A stretch of 39,279 nt of DNA from Frankiales bacterium (GTDB taxonomy: Bacteria > Actinomycetota > Actinomycetes > Mycobacteriales > SCTD01). The translations under genes and the position numbers were made by a program. The notes under the pieces are model-generated. The model ran no database searches. It was given only the letters and a program-made list of their open reading frames with translations, and had not been told where the DNA came from. The stretch lies in contig JAOPWP010000127.1 in assembly GCA_025965615.1 (NCBI GenBank), forward strand, positions 1 through 39,279, written 5' to 3'. Numbering within the stretch: the first letter of the stretch is position 1; the number at the start of each line of letters is the position of its first letter. Positions 30,214 through 39,279 of this stretch are shown here, in pieces.

Positions 30214-30898
30214 AAAGCATGGTGGTCCCTACGGCACCGGCCGGCGCCGTCCCGAGCGTGGGCACCCGCGCGCGCGTGCGGGACCTGCTGCTCGAGCTCG
30301 GTCCGTGCACGGCCGGCACCCTCGGTGAGCGCCTCGGCCTGAGCCCGGCAGCCATCCGCAAGCACCTCGACGCCCTGCTCGCCGACGGCACCGTCGTCAC
30401 CCGTGAGGCTCGCACCCGGGGCGTCCGGGGTCGTGGCCGTCCCGCCCGCCTCTACGTCCTCACCGAGGCGGGCCACGCGGTCGGGCCCTCCGGCTACGAC
30501 GACCTCGCCACCGCAGCGCTGCGCTTCCTCGCCGGCAACGGTGGCCCCCAGGCGGTCGAGCGCTTCGCCGAGGCGCGCGTCGCCGAGCTGGAGGACCGCT
30601 ACGCGAGCGCCCTGCTCGACCTCGAGCCCACAGACCGGCCCGCGGCGCTCGCCGCGGCGATGACCGCAGATGGCTACGCCGCCAGCACGAGCCCCCAGGG
30701 CGTAGGCCTCCAGCTGTGCCAGAACCACTGCCCGGTGCAGCACGCCGCGGCCGAGTTCCCGCAGCTCTGCGATGCCGAGACGGCCGCGATCGGCCGTCTG
30801 CTCGACGTGCACGTCCAGCGGCTCGCGACCATCGCCCACGGCGACGGCGTCTGCACCACGTACATCCCCGCAGTCCCGGCAACAGAGAAGGCGACCCG

Positions 30899-30902
<4 letters not shown>
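30210..30902 (+). CDS. sufR: Fe-S cluster-sensing repressor SufR
   Basis: This DeoR/ArsR-like winged-helix regulator represses the suf operon when it carries a [4Fe-4S] cluster. The 230-residue product has the helix-turn-helix near residues 15-70 ([27 protein letters not shown]). The C-terminal cluster region has cysteines in [21 protein letters not shown] and one more in [11 protein letters not shown]. The track start is GTG 30180. I prefer GTG 30210 because it lies at leaderless distance from a possible -10. ATG 30219 is also possible. The stop overlaps sufB by 4 bases (ATGA). Its position at the head of the operon matches Rv1460 in M. tuberculosis. Confidence 0.9.
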
Positions 30903-32300
<1,398 letters not shown>

Positions 32301-32308
<8 letters not shown>

Positions 32309-33524
32309 GAACCTCATGGCGTCCGCCCTGTCGACCGAGCGGGAAGCCCTCAAGGCGACCGGCGGGGTCATGGACGGCGCCATCGCAACCAACGTCAAGC
32401 CGTCGACCCCGCGCAGCCCGGCCGACGTCCGGCCCGAGCGGATCCGCTCGGCCGACCCGGACGTCTTCGGCGTCCCGACCGGACGCGAGGAGGAGTGGCG
32501 CTTCACCCCGCTCGCCCGGCTCCGACCACTGCTCGACGGCGCCGTCTCCGACGCCCGCCTCGAGGTGACCAGCACCTTGCCTGACGGTGTCGAGCTGGTC
32601 GGCGTCCCGACCGCTGAGGTCGACGTGCCGCTGCCCGTGGACCGGCTGGCCGCCCTCGCCCTGCAGCGGTGCGGGTCGTCGCTCGTCCTGCGGGTCCCGA
32701 AGGGCCTCGAGCTCGACGAGCCCGTCGTCGTGCGCCTCGCGGGCACGGGCCCGGGCCACGTGGTCTGGGGCCACGTCGTCGTCGAGCTCGCCGAGCAGTC
32801 GCGGGCCACGGTCGTGCTCGAGCACGTCGGCAGCGCCTCCTACGCCGCCGTGGTGTCGGTGCTCGTCGGAGACGGTGCCGCCCTGCAGCTCGTGCAGGTG
32901 CAGAACTGGGCCGACGACACCCTGCACGCCGCCCACGTGGCGAGCCGGCTCGGGCGCGACGCGACACTGCGGTCGACGCAGGTGACCCTCGGCGGCTCCC
33001 TGGTGCGCGTCACCGAGACCGTCGACTTCACCGCCCCCGGCGGCGACGTCGAGCTGCGCGGGGTGTCGTTCGCCGACGACGGCCAGCACCTCGAGCACCG
33101 CCTGCTGGTCGACCACAGCGTGCCGCACTGCCGCAGCCGGGTGACCTACAAGTCGGCCCTGCAGGGCGAGCAGGCACACACCGTCTGGATCGGTGACGTG
33201 CTGATCAGGGCCGCGGCCGAGGGGACCGACACCTACGAGCTGAACCGCAACCTGCTGCTGACCCCCGAGGCCCGCGCCGACTCGGTGCCCAACCTCGAGA
33301 TCGAGACCGGGGAGATCGCCGGGGCCGGGCACGCCAGCGCCACCGGCAGGTTCGACGACGAGCAGCTGTTCTACCTGATGGCGCGCGGCATCCCGGCCGA
33401 CGCCGCCCGTCGCATGGTCGTGCGCGGGTTCTTCGCCGAGGTCGTCGAGTCCATCGGCGTCCCCGACCTCGAGGAGCGCCTGATGGCGACGATCGAGACC
33501 GAGCTCGAGAGGGCCTTCACGTGA
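32301..33524 (+). CDS. sufD: Fe-S cluster assembly protein SufD
   Basis: SufD is the second scaffold subunit of SufBCD. It is 407 residues and a paralogue of SufB. Recognisable parts are the N-terminal [18 protein letters not shown], the beta-helix and the C-terminal [31 protein letters not shown], which parallels the SufB end. The first codon appears to be a rare TTG at 32301, because GGAGGG lies 6 bases upstream (32290-32295) inside the sufB end. ATG 32316, five codons on, is the alternative. The stop overlaps the next gene by 3 bases. Confidence 0.94.
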
Positions 33525-33850
33525 GCGCCGAACCGACTGCCGGGCTGTTGCGGGCCTGCGCGCTGTCCGACCTCGCCGACGACAGCGCGCTGCGCGTCGA
33601 GCTCGCCGGTCGGCCCGTGTGCATCGCCCGCTCGGGCGGCACGGTCTACGCCATCTCGGACGTCTGCTCGCACGCCGACGTCGCCCTGTCCGAGGGTGAC
33701 GTCGAGGACGGCAAGATCGAGTGCTGGCTGCACGGCTCGCTGTTCGACCTCGCCACCGGCGAGCCCACCGGGCTGCCGGCGACGCGCCCCGTGCCCACCT
33801 TCCCCGTGACCGTCGAGGGCGACGACGTCCTCGTGCAGATGGAGCCCTAG
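33521..33850 (+). CDS. Rieske-type [2Fe-2S] ferredoxin in the suf operon
   Basis: This 109-residue small Rieske protein resembles the ferredoxin subunit of non-heme iron dioxygenases. The two ligand pairs are Cys49-x-His51 and Cys68-x2-His71 (DVCSHADVAL, IECWLHGSLFDL), with the usual GEPTGLPATRPVPTFPV tail. It overlaps the sufD stop (GTGA), and sufC follows with no gap, so it belongs to the operon. A Rieske gene at this place between sufD and sufC is common in actinobacteria, but its job is uncertain. It may carry electrons for cluster assembly or be a cluster target. Confidence 0.94.
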   Translation: MSAEPTAGLLRACALSDLADDSALRVELAGRPVCIARSGGTVYAISDVCSHADVALSEGDVEDGKIECWLHGSLFDLATGEPTGLPATRPVPTFPVTVEGDDVLVQMEP

Positions 33851-34675
33851 ATGACCAGCACCCTCGAGATCCGCGACCTGCACGTCACCGTCGAGTCTGA
33901 CGGTGCCGACAAGGAGATCCTCACCGGCGTCACCCTGACGATCCGGGCGGGGGAGACGCACGCCGTGATGGGCCCCAACGGCTCCGGCAAGTCGACCCTC
34001 GCCTACGCCATCGCCGGCCACCCCAAGTACACGGTCACCAGCGGCGCCATCACCCTCGACGGCGAGGACGTGCTCGCCATGAGCGTCGACGAGCGCGCTC
34101 GGGCCGGTGTGTTCCTCGCCATGCAGTACCCCGTCGAGGTGCCCGGCGTCTCCGTCTCGAACTTCCTGCGCTCGTCCGCGACCGCCGTCCGGGGCGAGGC
34201 CCCGAAGCTGCGGCTGTGGGTCAAGGAGCAGAAGGAGGCGATGGCCCGCCTCGAGATGGACCCGGCCTTCTCCGAGCGCAGCGTCAACGAGGGCTTCTCC
34301 GGTGGTGAGAAGAAGCGCCACGAGATCCTGCAGCTCGAGCTGCTGCGTCCCCGGTTCGCCGTCCTGGACGAGACCGACTCCGGCCTCGACGTCGACGCGC
34401 TGCGGGTCGTCTCCGAGGGGATCAACCGGGTCCGCGAGAGCGGGGAGACCGGCGTCCTGCTGATCACCCACTACACGAGGATCCTCAACTACATCAAGCC
34501 CGACTTCGTGCACGTCTTCGTCCGCGGCAAGATCGCCGAGTCCGGCACCGCCGACCTGGCTGACGAGCTGGAGGCGAACGGCTACGCGAAGTACGGCGTG
34601 GAGGCCCTTGCCCCGGCCGGCGGCCGCTCCCTGCCGACGGGGCCGGTGTTGCCCGGGGTGGTGAGCCCGGCATGA
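33851..34675 (+). CDS. sufC: Fe-S cluster assembly ATPase SufC
   Basis: SufC is the ATPase of the SufBCD scaffold complex. The 274-residue product has Walker A GPNGSGKST at 41-49 and the SufC-specific HPKYTVTSGAITLDGEDVL. The EGFSGGEKKRHEILQLELL signature and Walker B FAVLDETDSGLDVDALRVV follow. The H-motif is LLITHYTRIL. The last 20 residues (APAGGRSLPTGPVLPGVVSPA) extend beyond the usual end and look disordered. ATG 33851 directly follows the Rieske stop. The stop overlaps sufS (ATGA). Confidence 0.97.
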   Translation: MTSTLEIRDLHVTVESDGADKEILTGVTLTIRAGETHAVMGPNGSGKSTLAYAIAGHPKYTVTSGAITLDGEDVLAMSVDERARAGVFLAMQYPVEVPGVSVSNFLRSSATAVRGEAPKLRLWVKEQKEAMARLEMDPAFSERSVNEGFSGGEKKRHEILQLELLRPRFAVLDETDSGLDVDALRVVSEGINRVRESGETGVLLITHYTRILNYIKPDFVHVFVRGKIAESGTADLADELEANGYAKYGVEALAPAGGRSLPTGPVLPGVVSPA

Positions 34676-35946
34676 CGGCGCTGGTCGACGCGGGCCTCGC
34701 CCCGTACGACGTCGAGGTGGTCAGGGCCGACTTCCCGGTGCTCGCGCGCACCGTGTCCGGGCACCCGCTCGTCTACCTCGACAACGCGTCGTCGTCGCAG
34801 AAGCCGCGCCAGGTGCTCGACGCCGAGCGGGAGTTCGTCGAGCAGCACTACAGCAACGTGCACCGGGGGGTCCACACGCTGAGCCAGGAGGCGACCGACG
34901 CCTACGAGGCGGCTCGGACCACCGTCGCGACCTTCCTCGGCGCGAGTGACCCGCACGAGGTGGTCTTCACCAAGAACGCCACGGAGGCCTACAACCTCGT
35001 CGCCTACTCCTTCGGCAATGCCGCTGCTGGTTCACGCTTCTCGGTCGGCCCCGGTGACGAGGTCTGCGTCACCGAGATGGAGCACCACTCCAACCTCGTG
35101 CCGTGGCAGATGCTGTGCGAGCGCACCGGCGCGACCCTGCGCTGGATCCCGCTGACCGACGACGGCCGGCTCGACCTGACCGACCTCGACACGCTCGTCA
35201 ACGAGCGCACCAAGGTGCTCGCCTTCGTGCACGTGAGCAACATCCTCGGGACCGAGAACCCGGTCGACGTGCTCGTCGCCCGGGCCCGCGAGGTGGGGGC
35301 GTTCACGCTGCTCGACGGCGCCCAGTCCGCACCGCACCAGGTCGTCGACGTGCAGCGCCTCGGGGTCGACTTCTTCGTCCTGACCGGCCACAAGATGCTC
35401 GCGCCGTCGGGCGTGGGCGTGCTGTGGGGTCGCAAGGAGCTGCTCGACGCGATGCCGCCCTTCTTGGGCGGTGGCTCGATGATCGAGGTCGTCCAGATGT
35501 CGGGCTCGACCTACGCGCCGGCGCCCGAGCGGTTCGAGGCCGGGACACCCGTGATCAGCCAGGCCGTCGCGCTCGCGGCCGCCTGCGACTACCTGTCGGC
35601 TCTCGGCCTCGACCGGGTCGCCGCGCACGAGCAGGCCCTCACAGGGCGCTTGCTCGACGGCCTCCACGCGCTCGACGGCGTCAGCGTGATCGGCCCGGCG
35701 ACGACCGAGAGTCGCGGCGCTGCCGTGTCCTTCGCGATCGAAGGGGTGCACCCGCACGACATCGGCCAGTCGCTCGACGAGCTCGGCATCGCCGTGCGGG
35801 TCGGCCACCACTGCGCCGCTCCGGTCTGCCGTCGCTACGGCGTGCCCGCTACGACGCGGGCCTCGTCCTATCTCTACAACACCGCCGGTGAGGTCGACGC
35901 GCTGCTCGAGGGCATCGCCACCGTCCAGCGGTTCTGGCGGCGCTGA
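34672..35946 (+). CDS. sufS: Cysteine desulfurase SufS
   Basis: This PLP enzyme removes sulfur from cysteine and passes it as a persulfide to SufU. The 424-residue product has the N-terminal VYLDNASSSQKPRQVL. HHSN is near residue 138. The PLP Lys is Lys241 in VLTGHKMLAPSGVGVLWG, and the catalytic Cys is Cys381 in RVGHHCAAPVCRRYG. This places it in the SufS (type II) group. The start ATG 34672 overlaps sufC, and the stop shares a base with sufU, an arrangement that fits the functional pairing of SufS and SufU. Confidence 0.97.
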   Translation: MTALVDAGLAPYDVEVVRADFPVLARTVSGHPLVYLDNASSSQKPRQVLDAEREFVEQHYSNVHRGVHTLSQEATDAYEAARTTVATFLGASDPHEVVFTKNATEAYNLVAYSFGNAAAGSRFSVGPGDEVCVTEMEHHSNLVPWQMLCERTGATLRWIPLTDDGRLDLTDLDTLVNERTKVLAFVHVSNILGTENPVDVLVARAREVGAFTLLDGAQSAPHQVVDVQRLGVDFFVLTGHKMLAPSGVGVLWGRKELLDAMPPFLGGGSMIEVVQMSGSTYAPAPERFEAGTPVISQAVALAAACDYLSALGLDRVAAHEQALTGRLLDGLHALDGVSVIGPATTESRGAAVSFAIEGVHPHDIGQSLDELGIAVRVGHHCAAPVCRRYGVPATTRASSYLYNTAGEVDALLEGIATVQRFWRR

Positions 35947-36401
35947 TGGCTGACGAGTCGCTCTACCAGGAGATCATCCTCGACCACTACCGCAACCCGC
36001 ACCACAAGGGGCTGCGGGACCCGTACGACGTCGAGGTGCACCACGTGAACCCGACCTGCGGCGACGAGGTGACCCTGCGGGTGAGGGTGGCCGACGGCGT
36101 CGTGAGCGACGTGTCGTACGACGGGCAGGGTTGCTCGATCAGCCAGGCCAGCACCTCGGTCATGACCGACCTGGTGATCGGCAGGGCCGTCGACGAGGCG
36201 ATGAAGACCTCGGAGGCGTTCCTCGCTCTGATGCAGAGCCGGGGACAGCTCGAGCCCGACGAGGACGTCCTCGAGGACGGCATCGCCTTCGCCGGCGTCT
36301 CGCGCTACCCGGCGCGGGTCAAGTGCGCCCTGCTGGGCTGGATGGCGTGGAAGGACGCGACCGCACAGGCGGTCGCGGCGAGCTCAGGAGGAGCAGCATG
36401 A
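35946..36401 (+). CDS. sufU: Sulfur-transfer protein SufU
   Basis: SufU is a zinc-bearing IscU-like protein that accepts sulfur from SufS and activates it in Gram-positive bacteria. The 151-residue product has three conserved cysteines, Cys38 (VNPTCGDEV), Cys63 (DGQGCSISQAS) and Cys127 (RVKCALLGW). The insert of about 18 residues between Cys63 and Cys127 is typical of SufU rather than IscU. ATG 35946 overlaps the sufS stop by one base. The stop overlaps sufT (ATGA). It is full length. Confidence 0.96.
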   Translation: MADESLYQEIILDHYRNPHHKGLRDPYDVEVHHVNPTCGDEVTLRVRVADGVVSDVSYDGQGCSISQASTSVMTDLVIGRAVDEAMKTSEAFLALMQSRGQLEPDEDVLEDGIAFAGVSRYPARVKCALLGWMAWKDATAQAVAASSGGAA

Positions 36402-36808
36402 CGGACGTGACCGAGATCGAGACCACGGCGAGCCAGAGCTCCGCCGCGGCGGCCGAGACCGTGCTCGAGACGCCGACCGTGGGTGACGCGCCCCGCCAGC
36501 GGGCGAGCGAGGACGACATCACCGAGGCGATGAAGGACGTCGTGGACCCCGAGCTCGGCATCAACGTCGTCGACCTCGGCCTGCTCTACGGCAACCAGGT
36601 CCACGAGGACAACACCGTCACGCTCGACATGACGCTCACGTCGGCGGCGTGCCCGCTCACCGACGTCATCGAGGAACAGACCCGCAACGCCCTGGCTCCG
36701 CTCGTCGACGACGTGCGGATCAACTGGGTGTGGATGCCCCCGTGGGGGCCCGACAAGATCACCGACGACGGCCGTGACCAGCTGCGGGCGCTCGGCTTCA
36801 ACGTCTGA
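36398..36808 (+). CDS. sufT: SufT/MIP18-family metal-sulfur cluster maturation factor (DUF59)
   Basis: This small protein of the DUF59/MIP18 family helps in Fe-S cluster assembly or delivery. The 136-residue product has a polar Thr/Ser/Ala-rich N-terminus of about 35 residues. The domain then shows DPELGINVVDLGLLY (50-64), TSAACPLTD with the conserved Cys85, and WMPPWGPDKITDDGRDQLRALGF at the end. I use ATG 36398, with AGGAGGAGC upstream and a 4-base overlap with sufU. The longer track ORF reads back into sufU. It is the last suf gene. The following 15 bases separate it from a convergent reading frame. Confidence 0.95.
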   Translation: MTDVTEIETTASQSSAAAAETVLETPTVGDAPRQRASEDDITEAMKDVVDPELGINVVDLGLLYGNQVHEDNTVTLDMTLTSAACPLTDVIEEQTRNALAPLVDDVRINWVWMPPWGPDKITDDGRDQLRALGFNV

Positions 36809-38016
36809 GGCGGCCTGCGGGGCTCAGGGCTCGCTCGGCAGGTAGTGCCTTGCCCCGTCGGTGGGGTCGACCCACACCCGCATGACGCGTCCGCTGCTCG
36901 GGTCGCGGAACACCTCGGCCGTCGCGACCCAGTGCTCCTCGTGGGCTCCGGGTTCACCGTGGCGCTTGCGGCCGCCCGGGCGGCTCCCGCCGACCGGCAG
37001 CAGTGGTAGCCCGTCGAGCGCCACCCGGGCACCCGCGCGGGTGGTGGCCGCGTAGAGGTGCGCGAGCCTCGTGTCGAATGCACGGCCCGCCGGCGCAGCC
37101 GCTCCTGGGTCTGGGCAGGGAGCCGGCGGAGGTCGAACCAGGTGACGCGCTCGGTCCACCAGCCGTGATCCTCGGCGCGGGCATCGCGCCGGCGGTCCCT
37201 GGCCACCATGTCGGTGCCGCTGTGGCCCCGCTTGCCATCGGCCTCGATCGCGAGCTTGCGCGCCCCGTCCCCCAGGTCGAAGCGGGCGATGACCCGACCG
37301 GCCTCCTTCAACCGGAACTGCGGCACCAGGTCCGGCAGGACCGGCAGCAGGAGCAGCCGGGCGAGTGTCTCGGCTGGGGACTCCGACCTGCCGTCGGCCG
37401 CGCGGGCGGCCTCCCGCAGTCGTAGCGCACCTGGTCGACCGCGGGCGGCTGCTACGGCGGCGTCGAGCTCTGCGACGGCGACCAGCCGGAGGTGGAGCGC
37501 TGCATCGAGCAGGCAGACCAGCGCCTCGTGGGACAGCAGCCGGGCGCAGCCGACCGCCGTCCGGAGCGGCGAGGTCACCGGAAGGCCGCTGCTCGCGCTG
37601 ACGACGTGCCCCGGCTGGAGCAGGAGTCGCTGTCGACGCAGCACCCGCCCTGCGTGGCGCAGCACCGTGAGGTGCCTGTCGACGGCGACGTCGTCGATCC
37701 GGTGCTGCTCCGCGCCGGTGCACGGGTCGTCGTCGTCGATCAGCGGGAGGCCCCAGAACCGCGCAGCGGTGCGGCCGCAGGCCACGGCTCCTCCCGATCT
37801 TGGTCCTGACGACCCGCCACTGGCGAGGACCGCAGCCCAAGCGCGCTGCTCCGCCGTCGGGACGAACCCGGCGTCACAGTGGACACCGGGCCACAGGGTC
37901 TGCCAGACGCCCGCCTGAAGCAGAGCGCGGACCTGGTGCGGCCGCAGCAGCTGCTCGGCCTGGACCCGGGTCCACACGCCGCAGGAGTGGGCACCGAGGG
38001 AGCTGAGGTCCGCCAT
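36586..38016 (-). CDS. AbiEi/DUF559-like protein, open frame running past its natural end
   Basis: The start ATG at 38016 gives a protein with an N-terminal helix-turn-helix (GVWTRVQAEQLLRPHQVRALLQAGV) and a middle region with GRTAARFWGLPL and SPLRTAVGCARLL. A C-terminal DUF559-type nuclease-like domain follows (RFDLGDGARKLAIEADGKRGHSG, then GWWTERVTWFDLRRLP). Such proteins (called AbiEi-like antitoxin domain or endonuclease domain) are abundant in Nocardioides-type genomes and usually have about 300 residues. Here the family part ends near 37075 (about 314 residues), but the frame has no stop until 36586, which would put 160 extra low-quality residues across the small ORF and antisense to sufT. 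A frameshift, a lost stop or a sequencing error near 37075 is likely. Function is unknown. Confidence 0.55.
   Translation of the reverse strand: MADLSSLGAHSCGVWTRVQAEQLLRPHQVRALLQAGVWQTLWPGVHCDAGFVPTAEQRAWAAVLASGGSSGPRSGGAVACGRTAARFWGLPLIDDDDPCTGAEQHRIDDVAVDRHLTVLRHAGRVLRRQRLLLQPGHVVSASSGLPVTSPLRTAVGCARLLSHEALVCLLDAALHLRLVAVAELDAAVAAARGRPGALRLREAARAADGRSESPAETLARLLLLPVLPDLVPQFRLKEAGRVIARFDLGDGARKLAIEADGKRGHSGTDMVARDRRRDARAEDHGWWTERVTWFDLRRLPAQTQERLRRRAVHSTRGSRTSTRPPPARVPGWRSTGYHCCRSAGAARAAASATVNPEPTRSTGSRRPRCSATRAADASCGCGSTPPTGQGTTCRASPEPRRPPQTLKPSARSWSRPSSVILSGPHGGIHTQLIRTSSTSGARALRVCSSMTSVSGHAADVSVMSSVTVLSSWTWLP
36824..37024 (-). CDS. Small hypothetical protein convergent with sufT
   Basis: This is a 66-codon reading frame, too short to be listed separately in the track, where it is buried at the end of a long artefactual ORF. 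The ending TAEVFRDPSSGRVMRVWVDPTDGARHYLP reads like an ordered beta protein rather than shadow sequence, and third codon positions are almost all G or C in this frame. GTG 37024 is the suggested start, but the frame stays open upstream and the true start could be earlier. I do not recognise a family. It might be the shifted C-terminal part of the gene upstream (36586-38016), whose coding signal stops near the same place. Confidence 0.45.
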   Translation of the reverse strand: MALDGLPLLPVGGSRPGGRKRHGEPGAHEEHWVATAEVFRDPSSGRVMRVWVDPTDGARHYLPSEP

Positions 38017-38161
38017 GAGCCGACCCTGCCTGGCGCCGCGGGCCGACAGCCAGGCTCGCGGGCGGATCTGTGGAGCGACCGCGTGCGCCCGGAGGTCGAT
38101 CCCTGCGCGACCCGCGCGGCGTGTCCAGCAGCAGACCACCACCCGGCCCGCTGCGTCGGCC

Positions 38162-39043
38162 TCAGACTGCCGGCACCGAGAAGGTGTCGCAGCTGGCCGG
38201 CTTGCCGCTGCCGAGCCCCGTGCGGAACCAGGTCTGGCGCTGCTGGGCCGAGCCGTGGGTCCAGGACTCGGGGTCCACCCGGCCGGTGGACTTCTCCTGG
38301 ATCCGGTCGTCCCCGACCGCTGCCGCGGCTGACAGGCCCTCGGAGATGTCGGCCTCGGTGATCGTGGCGAGGAACCCGGTCGCGACGGCGTTCGCCGCCC
38401 AGGCGCCCGCGTAGCAGTCGGCCTGCAGCTCCAGGCGGACCGATCCCGACTGGGGGCCCTCCTGGTCGCGGGACCGCTGCACTTTCGCGCTCTGGCCGGT
38501 GATGTTCTGGATGTGGTGGCCGTACTCGTGGGCGAGGACGTAGGCCTGCGCGAAGTCGCCGCCCTTTGCGCCGTACTGCGTGCGCAGCACCTCGAAGAAG
38601 CCGAGGTCGATGTAGACGCCGTCGTCGGGCGGGCAGTAGAAGGGGCCGACGGCCGAGGTCGCGCCGCCGCACCCGGTGGAGATCGAGTCCTCGAACAGGG
38701 TGGTGCTGGCCGGCCGGTAGCCCTGCACCTGGCTGCGCCAGAAGGTCTGGATGCTGTTGACCGTGCCGACCACCCGGCAGTCCTCCGAGGTGTCGGCATC
38801 GGCACCGGTCTGGCAGCGCTGGGCGAGCTCGTCGGTGGACGCGCCGCTGAAGCTGCTGTCGTAGGACCCGGTGCTGCCGCCGGTCAGGTCCGCCGGGTTC
38901 ACGCCCAGCACCAGGGCGAGCAGCAGCCCGACGATGCCGAGGCCGCCGCCCCCCACCGCGAGGCCCCGGCCGCCGGGGCCTCGCCGTCCTCGAACGTCGT
39001 TGACCTGGGAGGTGTCGAGCCGGGCGCGGTCGTTGAAGTCCAC
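38162..39043 (-). CDS. Neutral zinc metallopeptidase (YpfJ family)
   Basis: This putative zinc metallopeptidase has 293 residues. A short cytoplasmic N-terminus is followed by one membrane segment at about 28-48, then an extracytoplasmic domain. The zinc motif is HEYGHH at 172-177, with the third ligand probably the Glu in [13 protein letters not shown] near residue 205. Paired cysteines in [16 protein letters not shown] suggest a disulfide. The YpfJ family is widespread, but its substrate is not known. The first codon is GTG 39043. TAGGCG stands 6 bases before it, close to the leaderless pattern seen elsewhere here but lacking the final T. The 145-base gap between this gene and the preceding one (38017-38161) shows no further gene. 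Confidence 0.93.
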   Translation of the reverse strand: MDFNDRARLDTSQVNDVRGRRGPGGRGLAVGGGGLGIVGLLLALVLGVNPADLTGGSTGSYDSSFSGASTDELAQRCQTGADADTSEDCRVVGTVNSIQTFWRSQVQGYRPASTTLFEDSISTGCGGATSAVGPFYCPPDDGVYIDLGFFEVLRTQYGAKGGDFAQAYVLAHEYGHHIQNITGQSAKVQRSRDQEGPQSGSVRLELQADCYAGAWAANAVATGFLATITEADISEGLSAAAAVGDDRIQEKSTGRVDPESWTHGSAQQRQTWFRTGLGSGKPASCDTFSVPAV

Positions 39044-39116
39044 GGCAGCCGCCTACCCCCGTGACCCGCCGATGATGTTCATCCCGCGTACGGCAGGGCG
39101 CGCGAATCCGCAGGCG

Positions 39117-39122
39117 TAGACT
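39117..39122 (+). promoter_or_regulatory. Candidate -10 element TAGACT for a leaderless leader ORF
   Basis: TAGACT is followed by 7 bases and then GTG 39130, the same geometry as at uvrC and ctaB. Initiation would fall on the GTG of a six-codon ORF. Confidence 0.45.
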
Positions 39123-39129
39123 GGCGGAC

Positions 39130-39150
39130 GTGCCCTTGACGATCGACTGA
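39130..39150 (+). CDS. Putative 6-codon leaderless leader peptide (MPLTID) before the ABC-F gene
   Basis: GTG CCC TTG ACG ATC GAC TGA forms a minute ORF starting at the predicted transcription start and ending 47 bases before the ABC-F gene. Leaderless GTG-initiated short ORFs are known to be translated in mycobacteria, and leader peptides control several ABC-F genes by ribosome-mediated attenuation. Nothing in the sequence proves translation. No strong hairpin is obvious in the 47 bases that follow. Confidence 0.35.
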   Translation: MPLTID

Positions 39151-39197
39151 GCAGGCGCGAGCCGCCGCCCGTCCGCTGTCGTCCCCTGGAGCCTGTC

Positions 39198-39279
39198 GTG
39201 ATCACCGTGTCAGACGTCGAGCTGCGTGCCGGCGCCCGGCTCCTGCTCGACGGGGTCAGCTTCCGGGTCCAGCCCGGTG
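39198..39279 (+). CDS. ABC-F family ATPase, N-terminal fragment
   Basis: The first 27 codons of a gene that runs out of the window. The text MITVSDVELRAGARLLLDGVSFRVQPG is the usual beginning of an actinobacterial ABC-F protein, just before its first Walker A. ABC-F proteins act on the ribosome in translation control or antibiotic protection rather than in transport. GTG 39198 has TGGAG 7 bases upstream. M. tuberculosis has an ABC-F gene (Rv1473) a little downstream of its suf operon, so this may be its counterpart. The group (EttA-like or resistance type) cannot be told from this piece. Confidence 0.8.
   Translation, partial: MITVSDVELRAGARLLLDGVSFRVQPG

Overview
The window is about 39.3 kb of high-GC DNA (roughly 70 percent by eye) from an actinobacterium. 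The marker genes are whiA, rbpA, opcA and a SufR-controlled suf operon, and there are many GTG starts and probable leaderless transcripts. Gene content and order look most like Nocardioides or a relative, which is my inference. The backbone is collinear with M. tuberculosis Rv1420 (uvrC) to Rv1466 (sufT): uvrC-rapZ-yvcK-whiA, gap-pgk-tpiA, secG, pgl-opcA-zwf-tal-tkt, ctaB, ctaA, ABC exporter and sufRBDCSUT. Most of the window is therefore a conserved housekeeping block. Its individuality lies in what has been inserted into that block.

Region by region. Positions 1-113 are the tail of a Rieske protein, followed by a long inverted repeat. At 259-6275 (+) lie uvrC, rapZ, yvcK, whiA and an unrecognised Rossmann-like gene, all chained by 4- to 10-base overlaps. 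At 6353-9376 (+) are three glycolysis genes (gap, pgk, tpiA). At 9608-15526 (+) is a complete five-gene peptide importer of the Opp/Dpp type. It sits between tpiA and secG and has three strong stem-loops between the binding-protein gene and the first permease. At 15582-17125 (+) are secG, rbpA and a dihydrofolate-reductase-like gene. At 17196-25435 (-) is a pentose-phosphate operon transcribed tkt-tal-pgi-zwf-opcA-pgl, with most genes overlapping by 3 to 4 bases and with pgi included. At 25591-28277 are the two heme A genes, ctaB (+) and ctaA (-), with an ATP-grasp ligase coupled to ctaB. At 28401-30100 (-) is a two-gene ABC exporter. At 30210-36808 (+) is the suf iron-sulfur assembly operon (sufR, sufB, sufD, Rieske ferredoxin, sufC, sufS, sufU, sufT). 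At 36586-39043 (-) are a 66-codon hypothetical, an AbiEi/DUF559-like protein whose reading frame runs on unusually far, and a zinc metallopeptidase of the YpfJ type. The window ends with a 6-codon putative leaderless leader ORF and the first 27 codons of an ABC-F ATPase.

How the genes work together. The glycolytic, glucose-6-phosphate isomerase and pentose-phosphate genes form the core of sugar-phosphate metabolism, and YvcK and RapZ are known regulators of carbon or envelope metabolism. CtaB and CtaA make heme A for cytochrome oxidase. The suf operon makes Fe-S clusters and is probably repressed by SufR. A recurrent pattern is a -10 hexamer (TAGGCT, TAACCT, TACGCT or TAGACT) placed 6 or 7 bases before a GTG, which predicts leaderless mRNAs for uvrC, ctaB, ctaA, the exporter ATPase and the leader ORF before the ABC-F gene.

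No tRNA, rRNA, insertion sequence, prophage, CRISPR array or known riboswitch was recognised. No gene-free stretch exceeds 300 bases. I found no clearly new multi-gene system. The best leads are the leader ORF before the ABC-F gene, the ATP-grasp gene coupled to ctaB, the degenerate oxidoreductase-like protein after whiA, the triple hairpin inside opp, and the frame switch near 37075.
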